64,000 bases of DNA from an uncultured Dokdonia sp. (GCF_937910895.1 NZ_CALEMI010000160.1:90209-154208); one strand, 5' to 3'; positions 1 to 8,957 are shown, counted from the stretch's first letter. Notes: a model not told the origin generated them from the letters alone. Translations and numbers: made by a program.

Positions 1-399
1 GTGGCTACGCTTGAAAATCAGTCACAAATCAAATTAGGTTTTAGCGCATTAGCAAGTCAGTTTCAAACGACGTTTAATAAGCCATTAGGTGAAGGAAAAG
101 ATGAAGATTTTGATCAACTATTGACAAAATATTTGAAATCTACCATAGAACAAGAACAAGCATACGAAAAAAAGCTAGGAGCGTTTTATCAAGCTTATCA
201 AAATAACAAATCTACGGTACCTGATCCAGATGCTGGTTCATACTCTCTTGTACAGAATATACGTGGTATGACTATTTGGGGTTGGAAAACCTCTGAAGAA
301 ATTGGAGAAAATGTACTCGCTTATGAGCCTATCCCAGCACAACAAATAGGATGTCTTCCTGTGAGTGAAGCTACTGGAGGAAAAGCATATTCTTTATAA
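1..399 (+). CDS. Gluconate 2-dehydrogenase subunit 3 family protein, 5'-truncated by the window edge
   Basis: The reading frame is open from the first base to a stop at 399, so the true start probably lies upstream of the window. The C-terminus is the diagnostic part: a TSEEIGENVLAYEPIPAQQ segment followed by GCLPVSEATGG resembles the conserved end of the small (gamma-like) subunit that accompanies GMC-type FAD dehydrogenases acting on sugars. In Bacteroidota the flavoprotein gene normally lies next to it and a TIM-barrel isomerase follows, as here. The small subunit has no catalytic site of its own and is thought to help export or assembly of the flavoprotein. Function is known from the family only. 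Confidence 0.7.
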   Translation: MATLENQSQIKLGFSALASQFQTTFNKPLGEGKDEDFDQLLTKYLKSTIEQEQAYEKKLGAFYQAYQNNKSTVPDPDAGSYSLVQNIRGMTIWGWKTSEEIGENVLAYEPIPAQQIGCLPVSEATGGKAYSL

Positions 400-400
400 A

Positions 401-420
401 ATTCCCGCGCAGGCGGGAAT
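401..420. terminator. Hairpin directly after the first gene
   Basis: ATTCCCGC and GCGGGAAT form a perfect 8-bp stem with a 4-base loop, one base after the stop codon. There is no long T-run, so it may be a small REP-like repeat or mRNA-end stabiliser rather than a classical terminator. Confidence 0.45.
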
Positions 421-482
421 CTTCTTATAAAGTGAAGGCAAGAATTACATATATAATTAACTTTTGTGATGGTTTGGACGAG

Positions 483-502
483 ATATCCGCCTTCGCGGAT
501 AT
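483..502. repeat. Small GC-rich hairpin before the isomerase gene
   Basis: ATATCCGC, loop CTTC, GCGGATAT: a perfect 8-bp stem ending 11 bases before the next start codon. It has the same size and layout as the hairpin at 401-420 but different arms, suggesting a family of small palindromic repeats. It could also influence translation of the downstream gene. Confidence 0.45.
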
Positions 503-513
503 GAAAACATAGT

Positions 514-1458
514 ATGGACAGAAGAAAATTTATACAAAAAGGAGCTCTTACGGGTTCCTTTTTGTCTTTAGGAGGATTAGGTGTATACGCGATGGGAGAT
601 GTGGCTGATTACGCTTTCGCGAAAGCGCACTCAGATAAACACTCATTTAATCTAAAGTATGCTCCTCATATCGGGATGTTTAAAGCACATGCCGGCGACG
701 ACCCTATTGCACAACTTGATTTTATGGCTTCTCAAGGATTTATTGCTTTTGAAGACAATGAGATGCGTAATCGTCCTGTGGAGCAGCAAGAAGCGATGGC
801 AAAAACCATGGCAACCCACGGAATGACGATGGGCGTTTTTGTCGCTCATAAAATCTATTGGACAGAACCCAACCTTGCCAGCGGGAAAAAAGCATGGCGT
901 GATGAGTTTTTGGCAGATATCAAAAGTTCTGTTGCAGTTGCAAAACGTGTAAACGCCAAATGGATGACCGTAGTGCCTGGTCATGTAGATTTACGGCAAA
1001 ATGTGGCGTATCAAACAGCAAATGTCATAGAGGCGCTTAAACAAGCCTCTAGCATCCTAGAACCGCACGGAATTACCATGGTTCTTGAACCTTTAAATTT
1101 CAGAAACCATCCTGGGCTTTTCTTATCAGAATCGCCACAAGCGTATCAAATATGTAAAGCGGTAAATAGTCCGTCTTGTAAAATTTTATTTGATATCTAC
1201 CATCAGCAAATTCAGGAAGGAAATCTACTTCCTAATATTGAACAATGTTGGGATGAGATTGCCTATTTTCAAATAGGTGACAACCCGGGACGTAATGAGC
1301 CTACCTCTGGAGAAATTAACTATAAAAACGTATTTAAATACATTCACAGCAAAGGATTTAAAGGGGTTCTAGGCATGGAACACGGAAACTCTATAGATGG
1401 TAAAGTGGGAGAACAACGTGTGATTGATGCGTATATAGAGAGTGATCAGTTTTTGTAG
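514..1458 (+). CDS. TIM-barrel sugar isomerase/epimerase (hydroxypyruvate isomerase-like), Tat-exported
   Basis: 314 aa. The N-terminus carries a twin-arginine signal (DRRKFI at residues 2-7, then a hydrophobic stretch to about residue 26), so the protein is probably exported folded to the periplasm. The rest fits the xylose isomerase-like TIM-barrel superfamily: VLEPLN near residue 190 and a C-terminal GMEHG supply acidic and histidine residues typical of the metal site. Relatives interconvert hydroxy-keto sugars or sugar acids. Its position after a dehydrogenase subunit fits periplasmic sugar oxidation. A copy of the genome-wide 16-bp palindrome is in frame inside the coding region near residues 33-38. 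Confidence 0.75.
   Translation: MDRRKFIQKGALTGSFLSLGGLGVYAMGDVADYAFAKAHSDKHSFNLKYAPHIGMFKAHAGDDPIAQLDFMASQGFIAFEDNEMRNRPVEQQEAMAKTMATHGMTMGVFVAHKIYWTEPNLASGKKAWRDEFLADIKSSVAVAKRVNAKWMTVVPGHVDLRQNVAYQTANVIEALKQASSILEPHGITMVLEPLNFRNHPGLFLSESPQAYQICKAVNSPSCKILFDIYHQQIQEGNLLPNIEQCWDEIAYFQIGDNPGRNEPTSGEINYKNVFKYIHSKGFKGVLGMEHGNSIDGKVGEQRVIDAYIESDQFL
612..627. repeat. Palindromic repeat copy 1 (CGCTTTCGCGAAAGCG)
   Basis: Perfect 16-bp palindrome inside the isomerase gene, read in frame as Ala-Phe-Ala-Lys-Ala. Member of the dispersed family seen throughout the first 38.4 kb. Confidence 0.85.
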
Positions 1459-1482
1459 TGCATATTTTTAAACTTTGTAAAA

Positions 1483-1516
1483 AAAAAGCAGCTTTTTTAA
1501 GAAAGTTGCTTTTTTT
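1483..1516 (+). terminator. Rho-independent terminator after the isomerase gene
   Basis: AAAAAGCAGCTT pairs with AAGTTGCTTTTT (12 bp with one G-U), loop of 8 bases, followed by T residues. It sits 25 bases after the stop codon. Confidence 0.75.
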
Positions 1517-1733
1517 ATGGGTTCTATTTGTCTGCTATAATTAAGTAATAATGACGAAGCATTATTCATGGACATTAAACAAAAAAATAAGTCCTTTATA
1601 TATCTCATGATTAAAAGTATATGTAAGTGTTAAAAATTGTGTATTTCATCGAAAAAGACTACAAATGTTAATATTTTTAAACAAGTATTCTCATACATTG
1701 TTGCACTATTAATAACAAAACAAACTATTTATT

Positions 1734-2963
1734 ATGAAGATTAATTTTTTTAAATACACAATGCTTACTGCATTAGGTGTTGTAGTAATTGGCTGTCAGC
1801 CAGACAGTGTCGATGAGGGAACTATAGAAAACGCAGCTTTTGAGTTGCAGGTTGAAACGGTATCTGGAGACAACATTACACCTATAGAAGGCAGTTATGT
1901 CATTGTATATAAAGACATCAATAATAGAATGCCAGTTTTATCTAAAACGAGTTCTATACAAGAATATAAAACACAGATTACCAATAGAAAGAATATGTTC
2001 ATTAGTGAATTTTCTAACATTGGGCTTAAAGAAGAAAACATCAAAGCTACCTACGGGTATACTTTTAATGGATTTGCTGCAGAGTTATCTGACGCACAAC
2101 TTAATGATTTAAGAAAAGATCCACGTGTACATAGCATCGAACAAGATTTTACTATCAAGGCAAAGCCAGGTGGTGGAAATGGAGGCGGTGGATCTCCTGC
2201 TCAAGTAACTCCTTATGGAACAACAAGAGTAGGTGGCGGTACAACGACTTCATCTAACACAGCTTGGGTTATTGATAGTGGTATTGACTTAACACATCCT
2301 GATTTAAATGTTGATATTGCTCGTAGTATTTCATTTCTTACAGGTTCTCCATCTAATCAATCTCCAAATGATCAAAACGGTCACGGAACACATGTAGCAG
2401 GAACGATTGCTGCAATAGATAATAATATAGGTTCTGTTGGGGTTGCACCAGGAAGTACTGTGGCAGCTGTAAGAGTTTTAGACAGAAGAGGAAGCGGTTC
2501 TAACTCTGGAGTTATTGCAGGTGTAGATTACGTAGCTGCAAATGGATCTAATGGTGATGTTGCTAACATGAGTTTAGGTGGAGGTATTTCTACTGCTCTT
2601 GATAATGCTGTGATTTCTGCGGCTTCTACAGGAGTTAAGTTTGTACTTGCTGCTGGAAATGAGTCTCAAGATGCTAACAATTCTTCTCCAGCAAGAGCAA
2701 ATGGGAATAATGTATATACGATCTCTGCCATGGATATCAATGATAACTTTGCATACTTCTCAAATTATGGATCTCCAGTAGATTATTGTGCTCCAGGTGT
2801 TGCTGTATTTTCTACTTGGAAAGGTGGAGGATATAACACCATAAATGGTACATCTATGGCAGCGCCACACGCTGCGGGTGTTCTTTTATTAGGGAATGCT
2901 TCTACAAGTGGATTTGTAAATAATGACCCTGATGGTTCTCCAGATCCTATCATCCATTTATAA
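1734..2963 (+). CDS. Secreted subtilisin-like serine protease (S8) with I9 propeptide, lipoprotein signal
   Basis: 409 aa. An N-terminal lipobox (hydrophobic stretch ending VIGCQ at about residues 18-22) predicts a lipid-anchored or secreted protein. Residues about 55-140 look like an inhibitor I9 propeptide (YIVVYKD-like start, later GFAAELSDAQL). A glycine-rich linker near 145-155 leads to the catalytic domain with the full triad: Asp181 in VIDSGID, His217 in GHGTHVAGT, Ser374 in GTSMAAPHAAG. Length and domain order fit an extracellular broad-specificity protease. It stands alone between terminators, 270 bp after the previous gene. Confidence 0.93.
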   Translation: MKINFFKYTMLTALGVVVIGCQPDSVDEGTIENAAFELQVETVSGDNITPIEGSYVIVYKDINNRMPVLSKTSSIQEYKTQITNRKNMFISEFSNIGLKEENIKATYGYTFNGFAAELSDAQLNDLRKDPRVHSIEQDFTIKAKPGGGNGGGGSPAQVTPYGTTRVGGGTTTSSNTAWVIDSGIDLTHPDLNVDIARSISFLTGSPSNQSPNDQNGHGTHVAGTIAAIDNNIGSVGVAPGSTVAAVRVLDRRGSGSNSGVIAGVDYVAANGSNGDVANMSLGGGISTALDNAVISAASTGVKFVLAAGNESQDANNSSPARANGNNVYTISAMDINDNFAYFSNYGSPVDYCAPGVAVFSTWKGGGYNTINGTSMAAPHAAGVLLLGNASTSGFVNNDPDGSPDPIIHL

Positions 2964-2985
2964 GGTTTTAAATTCATATAATAAA

Positions 2986-3018
2986 AAAAAGAGGTTGTCT
3001 AAAAAGGCAACCTCTTTT
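2986..3018 (+). terminator. Rho-independent terminator after the subtilisin gene
   Basis: A-rich arm then GAGGTTG pairs with CAACCTC followed by five T; about 12 bp of stem when the A/T flanks are counted. The symmetric A/T flanks could let it work in both directions. Confidence 0.8.
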
Positions 3019-3449
3019 TGATGTTAACGTGAATTCGACATAAATAATTGGTTAATTTTTCAAGATGATTATGCTAAAAATTTGCGCAGTTAACTCAAAA
3101 TCAAATATTTGTTCACTTTCTTTGCTTATCTAAAGAAAACAGAATCAAAATAAAAGACGCTTTTTATGCGTGTGATTTCTATTTCAGTTATAGGAACTTA
3201 TGAATCTTCGATTTCTTAGGTATTTTTTCCAAGGCTTTAAAAATTTTTAACACAAACACCTTTTTATACTAGAGAAAAAGAAGAAAACTTATTTCGAACT
3301 AACGTGATTTTAGATAAAGACAAATCTGAAAATTTAATGACTTATTAGTCATAAAGGACAAAAATCTATGAAAGATAACGTTGGTAAATAGCGTTATTAA
3401 TACCTATATAAGAAGTGATGGATTCTTGTAAAAATCATTTAAATCCATC
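3019..3449. other. Non-coding stretch, nothing recognised
   Basis: AT-rich spacer between a plus-strand gene and the 3' end of a minus-strand gene. No convincing open frame, tRNA-like fold or repeat was seen apart from the terminator at its left edge. Confidence 0.5.
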
Positions 3450-3950
3450 TTATTCAACATTGTATTTTCTTTTAAAGTCTTGAGCCTTCAGTACTATATA
3501 AATACTATACAGTAAACAACCTACTATAATTATTTTATATATAATTCCTTTTAAAACTAATTCTGGATCAATAATATAGTAAAGAGCGTTGATTCCTATC
3601 ATAAAAACGAGTGGAATAATTGTAAACACTAATGGATTTTTACGGATGAAAATTCCACATGTTATAAATATTACAAAAAAAATAAAGTCTAAAATTGAAT
3701 TTACTATATAAACAATCCCTATGAGTGAATGCATTACCAAGAGCATGAGATTAAATCCCCCAATAAAATAAAAAAGCTGTTGGATTTTTTTTATAGTAGT
3801 ATCTGAGTCTATTAAAACTCCTTTCGTACTTATGAATTTTCCTATATGAATTGCTCTTTCTTTTTCAGTACCATTAAAAGGGAAAGCACATATATTACAA
3901 GTATCTAGACTCTTGATATGTTCTTTGTTACAAGCAGGACAAATAATCAT
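3450..3950 (-). CDS. Small membrane protein with N-terminal zinc ribbon
   Basis: 166 aa, not assigned to a named family. The first 21 residues hold two CxxC pairs (C4/C7 and C18/C21), a zinc-ribbon pattern, and several hydrophobic segments follow (about residues 60-80, 88-105, 108-125, 135-152). It is probably an inner-membrane protein with a cytosolic zinc knuckle. Its start overlaps the end of the upstream azurin gene by four bases (ATGA type), so the two are likely co-transcribed and translationally coupled. Function unknown. Confidence 0.6.
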   Translation of the reverse strand: MIICPACNKEHIKSLDTCNICAFPFNGTEKERAIHIGKFISTKGVLIDSDTTIKKIQQLFYFIGGFNLMLLVMHSLIGIVYIVNSILDFIFFVIFITCGIFIRKNPLVFTIIPLVFMIGINALYYIIDPELVLKGIIYKIIIVGCLLYSIYIVLKAQDFKRKYNVE

Positions 3951-4456
3951 TCCACAATAAATTTCCCTCTCATCAAACCTGAATGCCCTGGAAAACTACA
4001 GATAAAATCATAGGTTCCTGGAGCTGGAGCTGTAAACGTAACGCTGGTTGATTGTCCGCCTCCTATCATTTTGGTATGTGCGATCACATTTTTACCTCCT
4101 TCAGGAATCCAATCTGATTTTTCTCCAGCAGCAGCTGCTTTGGCAGAAAAAGCAGGAATAGCAATCCCAGGTTTTAGTAACACAAAATTATGTCCCATCA
4201 CCTTAATGTCTATCTTTCCTGTATGAAGTAACGTAAGTGTCACTTCCTGACCTGCCTTTACCCTAAACTCTTTCTTATCAAATTGCATAAGGTCATTGCC
4301 TGAAAGTGCCAAATTTACTTTAGAGTTATCTTCCTTTTTCTCAGTTTTAGCACCTCCTATTTTTACGCCTTCCTTTTTTTCTTCTTTTGTATCACCCCCG
4401 CAACTTACTAATAAGCTAATAAGAGCAAACGCCATTAAAATTCGTGTCATTTTCAT
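3947..4456 (-). CDS. Azurin, type 1 copper protein, lipoprotein form
   Basis: 169 aa from the ATG at 4456. The frame stays open further upstream, but that extension would run into the neighbouring hydrolase gene and lacks a signal; from 4456 the protein begins with a lipoprotein signal (ISLLVSCGG). The mature part is a single cupredoxin domain with the copper ligands in the usual order: His in MGHNF, then Cys in FICSFPGH, His in that same motif, and Met in SGLM. Azurins shuttle electrons in the periplasm, typically to cytochrome oxidase or cytochrome c peroxidase. A charged Lys/Glu linker separates the lipobox from the domain. Confidence 0.92.
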   Translation of the reverse strand: MKMTRILMAFALISLLVSCGGDTKEEKKEGVKIGGAKTEKKEDNSKVNLALSGNDLMQFDKKEFRVKAGQEVTLTLLHTGKIDIKVMGHNFVLLKPGIAIPAFSAKAAAAGEKSDWIPEGGKNVIAHTKMIGGGQSTSVTFTAPAPGTYDFICSFPGHSGLMRGKFIVE

Positions 4457-4505
4457 TTTTAAGTCATTTAAATATAGAATATCGAAGATAACAAACTTCC
4501 TTATT

Positions 4506-5498
4506 TTACTCGACTGTTTCTGTAAAAAAGTCGAATGCACGTAACTCGCTGTAATAAAAATCACCTGATTTATAAAACCCAACGTGTCCTCCATGCTCAG
4601 GTATTTCTAAAAAAAGAGACTTCGAAGAAGTGGCATAGTCATGCGGGTAACAATGTCCGTGTAAAAAAGAATCGTTTTTTGCATTTAAAATGAATGTAGG
4701 AATTCTAATTTCAGGAAGAAATTCAAAACTACTTGCTTTTTCATAATAGTCTAACGCATTTTTAAACCCATGCGCAGGCGCTGTGTAGACATCATCAAAA
4801 TCTTTTAATGTCTTTATCGTACGATAAATTTCTAGAGTCATTTCTTCTGGAAATTTTACCATCTTCTTACGATACTTACTTCTTAAATCCACAAGAAAGG
4901 AGGTGCGATATACCCAATTTTCTTTGTGATTTAACTGCTCAAGAGATGCTTTTAAATCTACGGGAACACCCACGGTAGCCATGGCTTTTACTTGAGAAGG
5001 AATGTCTTTTTTTTCTCCAGCATATTTGAGCAATGCATTTCCTCCTAAACTAACCCCATATAAGAAGATATTGGTATAGATATCTCGCTCTGTAATACGT
5101 TGAATCACAAAACGTATATCGTCTGTCTCACCACTGTGATATGAACGATATAACCGATTATCACTACCGCTACACCCTCTAAAATTCACAGAAGCTACGT
5201 CGTATCCCTTTTGTGTAAGTAATTTTGCCATCGCGAGCATATAGGTACGTTGCGCATTTCCTTCTAGCCCATGAAAAAGTAAAGCTACGTTTTTTGTACG
5301 CTCCTGCCTGCCGGCGAGGCGGGTTCGCGAAATCGGATACGACCAATCTATATCCAGAAAATCTCCATCTGGTAATTCAATGCGTTCTCGATCTTGATGT
5401 ACCCCTTTTACCTGCCTAATTTTTGCAGAATAAATCGTAGAGAAATGTGTGTTTTTAAAGAGGCCGTTTGCACGAAACTCAGACGTTATTAATGGCAT
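4506..5498 (-). CDS. Alpha/beta-hydrolase, YheT-type
   Basis: 330 aa. The family signature is clear: LLFHGLEGN oxyanion region, FRGCSGSDN, the nucleophile elbow YGVSLGGNALL, and a C-terminal HGGHVGF that holds the catalytic His. YheT-like hydrolases are cytosolic, with poorly defined ester substrates. It starts one base before the stop of the upstream bestrophin gene, so they are probably one operon. An oddity near residues 58-70: the SRTRLAGRQERTKN segment is encoded by a composite palindromic repeat (5297-5332) that seems to have landed in frame in a surface loop. Confidence 0.88.
   Translation of the reverse strand: MPLITSEFRANGLFKNTHFSTIYSAKIRQVKGVHQDRERIELPDGDFLDIDWSYPISRTRLAGRQERTKNVALLFHGLEGNAQRTYMLAMAKLLTQKGYDVASVNFRGCSGSDNRLYRSYHSGETDDIRFVIQRITERDIYTNIFLYGVSLGGNALLKYAGEKKDIPSQVKAMATVGVPVDLKASLEQLNHKENWVYRTSFLVDLRSKYRKKMVKFPEEMTLEIYRTIKTLKDFDDVYTAPAHGFKNALDYYEKASSFEFLPEIRIPTFILNAKNDSFLHGHCYPHDYATSSKSLFLEIPEHGGHVGFYKSGDFYYSELRAFDFFTETVE
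5297..5332. repeat. Palindromic repeat split by a nested GC-rich mini-element, in frame in the hydrolase
   Basis: TACGCT, then 21 bases (CCTGCCTGCCGGCGAGGCGGG read in two parts as CCTGCCTGCC and GGCGAGGCGGG), then TTCGCGAAA. The outer parts match the common palindrome; the interruption is at the same point as in the copies at 20763 and 38402. Confidence 0.7.
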
Positions 5499-6515
5499 CT
5501 AGTACAAAATATTATCTTTAGGTTGCTCTGGCTCTGGTAAGTTGTCTTCATCCAACATATCTCGCAAGTCAATCTCAATGGTTTTGCATAATGCGGTCAT
5601 AGGCACATCGTTAAGCCTCCCTTCAAAGGGGTCTTCACTGTTATCCCCTATACTATCCATCGTCACAAAAATCCACGAGATTAATACCGAAAATGGAATC
5701 ATTAAAAAGATATATATCTCCTGTATTTTCTTTGGCATATTGGTCATTCCATCTTCAAAAACATCTAACATTCCAAAAGGTAATAAAAGGACAAAAATCC
5801 AAGTGAACACTTTTGCAAAATATCCATATTGTCTTGGAAAAGGTGTGTTTTTAATACGTTCACATTTCCCTTGAAGGTTATAAAACTCTTCCAATGTAGA
5901 TTGTAGTTGATCTTCCTGAAACCCATCAATGATTTGGGCTCTTCTCAATTCAGAAACTTTTAATCCCTGATTTTTGATAAGATGTGTTGCTGGATTTACA
6001 CGTTTTTCTAGATCTTTAAACTCTTGATCACTGACCAACCCTAAGGCTTGTTGGCACGAGACATTACGCTCCCCATGACGGTCAAACAACTTCTCCACCA
6101 TGTGATTCTCTTTAATCGCCCATGATTTAGGTTGGCGTAATTGTATTCGTAACGCATTAAGCCATGCAATGTGTCTATACACCAACTCCTTTCTAAGTGA
6201 TGCTGCTTCTTTAGGATCTTCTACATGTACAAAACTGAGAATTTGTAACGTCCACGTACGACTATAATTTACAATACCTCCCCAAATTTTACGCCCTTCC
6301 CAAAACCGGTCGTAACTTTGGCTATTTTTAAACCCTATGTAAAAAGCGACCGCAATTCCAATAACACTTAAAGGTTGAAAAGGGATATTTATAAAACGCA
6401 GGTCTAAAAAATAATAGACAAAGAAAATACACCCTGCGTATAAAGTAAAAAAAATCAAATTTTTCCAAGCATACTTAAGGATTAATCCCCAACCGATATT
6501 TCGTTTGATATACAT
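5499..6515 (-). CDS. Bestrophin-family anion channel
   Basis: 338 aa. The N-terminal half shows the bestrophin pattern: YIKRNIGW at the start, hydrophobic segment about residues 18-38, the FKNSQSYDRFWEGRKIWGGIVN block, and later the hydrophobic segments around 230-250 and 265-285. Bacterial homologues are pentameric inner-membrane chloride or anion channels. Length matches the family. The downstream hydrolase follows without a gap. Function known from the family, not from the sequence alone. Confidence 0.9.
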   Translation of the reverse strand: MYIKRNIGWGLILKYAWKNLIFFTLYAGCIFFVYYFLDLRFINIPFQPLSVIGIAVAFYIGFKNSQSYDRFWEGRKIWGGIVNYSRTWTLQILSFVHVEDPKEAASLRKELVYRHIAWLNALRIQLRQPKSWAIKENHMVEKLFDRHGERNVSCQQALGLVSDQEFKDLEKRVNPATHLIKNQGLKVSELRRAQIIDGFQEDQLQSTLEEFYNLQGKCERIKNTPFPRQYGYFAKVFTWIFVLLLPFGMLDVFEDGMTNMPKKIQEIYIFLMIPFSVLISWIFVTMDSIGDNSEDPFEGRLNDVPMTALCKTIEIDLRDMLDEDNLPEPEQPKDNILY

Positions 6516-6841
6516 ATTTCTGATAATTTAGAACATTAAACCCGCATTATGCATTAGAAAATCTATTCCATCTTGAAGCTGCTGCAAAATATATCGCTAC
6601 GCTACGTTTTTGAGTTTAACCATAGCGATGCTATGCTGAAACTCAAAAAACATCATATTTTATTTCTTGTTTAAGCCTCATCACAAAGTTCTAATACATA
6701 ATTCAGGTTAAAAATAGGAATTAGAAATTCAGTAATCAACAGAATGCCTGTAGAATCTTTTTTATGGTATTAATTTCAAATAAACCTTTTTTAATTTCTT
6801 GCTTTCTTAAAACTTAATTAAGAACTTGTATAAAAAATAAT
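6516..6841. other. Intergenic region between divergent genes with one large hairpin
   Basis: No gene seen. It must hold the promoters of the bestrophin operon (minus) and the zinc-finger operon (plus). The only strong structure is the inverted repeat at 6607-6649. Confidence 0.5.
6607..6649. repeat. Nested cruciform-type inverted repeat
   Basis: Outer arms TTTTTGAGTTT and AAACTCAAAAA (11 bp) enclose inner arms CATAGC and GCTATG with a 3-base loop. The A/T ends would let it act as a terminator in both directions, but it lies between divergent genes, where a terminator is not expected. Confidence 0.65.
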
Positions 6842-7120
6842 ATGGGATTCAGACAAAAGAGTTGTGCATATCTGGATTCAGTAAAAAATATAAAAAAAGC
6901 AAATGCTTATGCGTGTTCTGAATGTCTGAAAACAGGAGATCCTTGGGTACATTTACGTACGTGTCAGGATTGCGGAGTGACACTGTGTTGTGATAGTTCT
7001 CCTAATAAACATGCAAGCAAACATGCAAAAGAGCAAAACCATGTTGTTGTAAGCTCTGCCGAACCTCAGGAAAAATGGCTGTGGTGTTATATACATAAAA
7101 CGATAAAAGAATATTCATGA
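6842..7120 (+). CDS. UBP-type zinc-finger protein
   Basis: 92 aa. It contains the Cys/His pattern of the ubiquitin-hydrolase zinc finger (ZnF-UBP): CSECLKTG, HLRTCQDCG, then CC and spaced His residues to HVVV, ending WLWCYIHK. In eukaryotes this fold binds the C-terminus of free ubiquitin. Bacterial stand-alone versions are of unknown function but are often found beside a thioredoxin-reductase-like gene, as here. The stop overlaps the next start by four bases, so the two are translationally coupled. Confidence 0.85.
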   Translation: MGFRQKSCAYLDSVKNIKKANAYACSECLKTGDPWVHLRTCQDCGVTLCCDSSPNKHASKHAKEQNHVVVSSAEPQEKWLWCYIHKTIKEYS

Positions 7121-8775
7121 TTGATCCTAGATTTCCAGAGCTTACCGCTCGACAGATAAAGAAATTACATACGTATGGCACTGTAGAAACCCTATCAGAA
7201 CGCACGCTGATTTTTAAATCTGGTCAAACTAATTATGACTTTTGCGTCGTACTTAAAGGAGAAATTTCTGTAGAAGATCCATCAAATGATCATGCAATTA
7301 TTGTCACTCATAAAAAAAATGAATTTTCAGGAGACAACAGTATGCTTTCATCAAGAGCTGCTGTTTTAAATGGATATGCTCAAGAAGGAACTAAAATCTT
7401 GCGTATAAAACCTGATAAACTCAAGGAAGCTATTTCAAAACACAGTGATATAAGCGATGTGCTATTAAACGCCTTTTTACTTCGTCAAGAGACCGTTTTG
7501 GGAGACATTATAGGAGGGATCAAACTCGTAGGAACCGAAGACTCTAAAGAGACGTATGCCATACGCGACTTTATGGAAAAAAATCATATCTGGTTTCATT
7601 TTATAGATGTAAACAAAAACGAAGATGCTATTGAGTTATTAGCTCATTTTGATGTCTCTAAAGAAGATCTTCCCGTCCTTATCGCTGATGATAAAGTATG
7701 TAAAAATCCCACTATAGAAGAAGTTGCTCGTAATACAGGAGTACTCACAGATTTTGACGACACCATTTTTGACGTATTGGTTGTAGGGGCTGGACCTGCT
7801 GGGCTGGCGGCAAGTGTATATGCAGCATCAGAAGGGTTGAATGTGGTAACTATTGACGGGAGTGCACCCGGTGGACAAGCAGGAAAAAGTTCAAAAATTG
7901 AAAATTATTTAGGCTTTCCTACGGGAATTTCTGGAAATGACCTTGCCAATAGAGCTTATGTACAAGCACAAAAATTTGGATGTACGATCTCTATTCCTCA
8001 TGAGGCAAAGCGTATTTCCCGAACTGGGAATCATTTTAAGGTGGAGGCTACTCACGGAAAAACAATTGAAACAAAATCTATTGTGGTAGCAACAGGTGCA
8101 AACTATCGGAATTTGCCTATAGATAATATTGAAGATTTTGAAGGAAGCGGTGTGTTTTATTCTGCTACGGGAATGAATATTTCTAGTTGTACTGGAGAAG
8201 AAGTAGGTGTTGTAGGCGGTGGTAATTCTGCGGGACAGGCTGCTTTATTTTTGGCGAGTCATGCAAAAAAAGTGCATATCATTTTACGAGGAGGGGATTT
8301 GGGATCAAAGATGAGTGATTATTTGGTACAACGTATTTTAGCTTCGCCTACCATTACCGTACATTTTCACAAAGAAGTAACCGCATTAGGAGGCAATACA
8401 CATTTGGAAGAAATTACTCTCACCAATAATAAAGAAAATACAACAGAGGTATTGCCTATTTCCAACCTTTTTACGTTTATAGGCGCAAAGCCTTGCACAG
8501 AATGGTTAGAGGATTTGGTTGCTATGGATCATCGTGGTTTTATTTGTACGGGCGAAGGCATTTCTAAAGAAGCATTACAAAGATGTGCTATTTTTGATAC
8601 ACGAGAGCCGCAATCTTTAGAAACTAATATTCCTGGATTTTTTGCAGTAGGAGATGTACGTAAAGGGTCTGTAAAAAGAGTTGCGGGTGCTGTAGGAGAA
8701 GGCAGTGTCGTGATAAGTCAAGTGCATCAATACTTAGGTGATCTTGATAGGTTAGCTTTCGCGAAAGCGCAATAA
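7117..8775 (+). CDS. Cyclic-nucleotide-binding-domain / thioredoxin-reductase-like flavoprotein
   Basis: 552 aa. Residues about 20-130 form a CAP-type cyclic nucleotide-binding domain (FKSGQTNYDFCVVLKGEI, then EFSGDNS). About 150-215 looks like a thioredoxin/glutaredoxin-fold linker. From about 220 there is a complete FAD/NAD(P)H oxidoreductase: VVGAGPAGLAA, GGQAGKSSKIENYLGFP, VVGGGNSAGQAA and the C-terminal FAVGDVRKGSVKR. The usual redox CxxC of thioredoxin reductase is missing: the corresponding region reads SATGMNISSC. It therefore cannot reduce thioredoxin in the standard way. A regulated NADPH-dependent reductase is likely. The extreme C-terminus is encoded by a palindrome copy. Confidence 0.88.
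   Translation: MIDPRFPELTARQIKKLHTYGTVETLSERTLIFKSGQTNYDFCVVLKGEISVEDPSNDHAIIVTHKKNEFSGDNSMLSSRAAVLNGYAQEGTKILRIKPDKLKEAISKHSDISDVLLNAFLLRQETVLGDIIGGIKLVGTEDSKETYAIRDFMEKNHIWFHFIDVNKNEDAIELLAHFDVSKEDLPVLIADDKVCKNPTIEEVARNTGVLTDFDDTIFDVLVVGAGPAGLAASVYAASEGLNVVTIDGSAPGGQAGKSSKIENYLGFPTGISGNDLANRAYVQAQKFGCTISIPHEAKRISRTGNHFKVEATHGKTIETKSIVVATGANYRNLPIDNIEDFEGSGVFYSATGMNISSCTGEEVGVVGGGNSAGQAALFLASHAKKVHIILRGGDLGSKMSDYLVQRILASPTITVHFHKEVTALGGNTHLEEITLTNNKENTTEVLPISNLFTFIGAKPCTEWLEDLVAMDHRGFICTGEGISKEALQRCAIFDTREPQSLETNIPGFFAVGDVRKGSVKRVAGAVGEGSVVISQVHQYLGDLDRLAFAKAQ
8755..8768. repeat. Palindromic repeat copy 2, at the 3' end of the reductase gene
   Basis: GCTTTCGCGAAAGC read in frame as Ala-Phe-Ala-Lys-Ala, two codons before the stop. 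Confidence 0.8.
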
Positions 8776-8957
8776 GAAGGTATTAAATCCCAAAGCAAGC
8801 TCTGGACACTAAAAATCAACTCAAGGGTCAAAGTGTTAAACCATAGATCCCACTTTTCAGCGGAGATTAATTCAGCTAACTATTTTGTATGCGTCTTTCA
8901 GACTTTACAAAACAGTGTTTCACTAATAAACTTAAATTTTACTTAAAACATTTTTTT

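Noticed and set aside
4457..4594. N-terminal extension of azurin
   Set aside because: It overlaps the neighbouring hydrolase gene, has no signal peptide, and a proper lipoprotein start exists at 4456.
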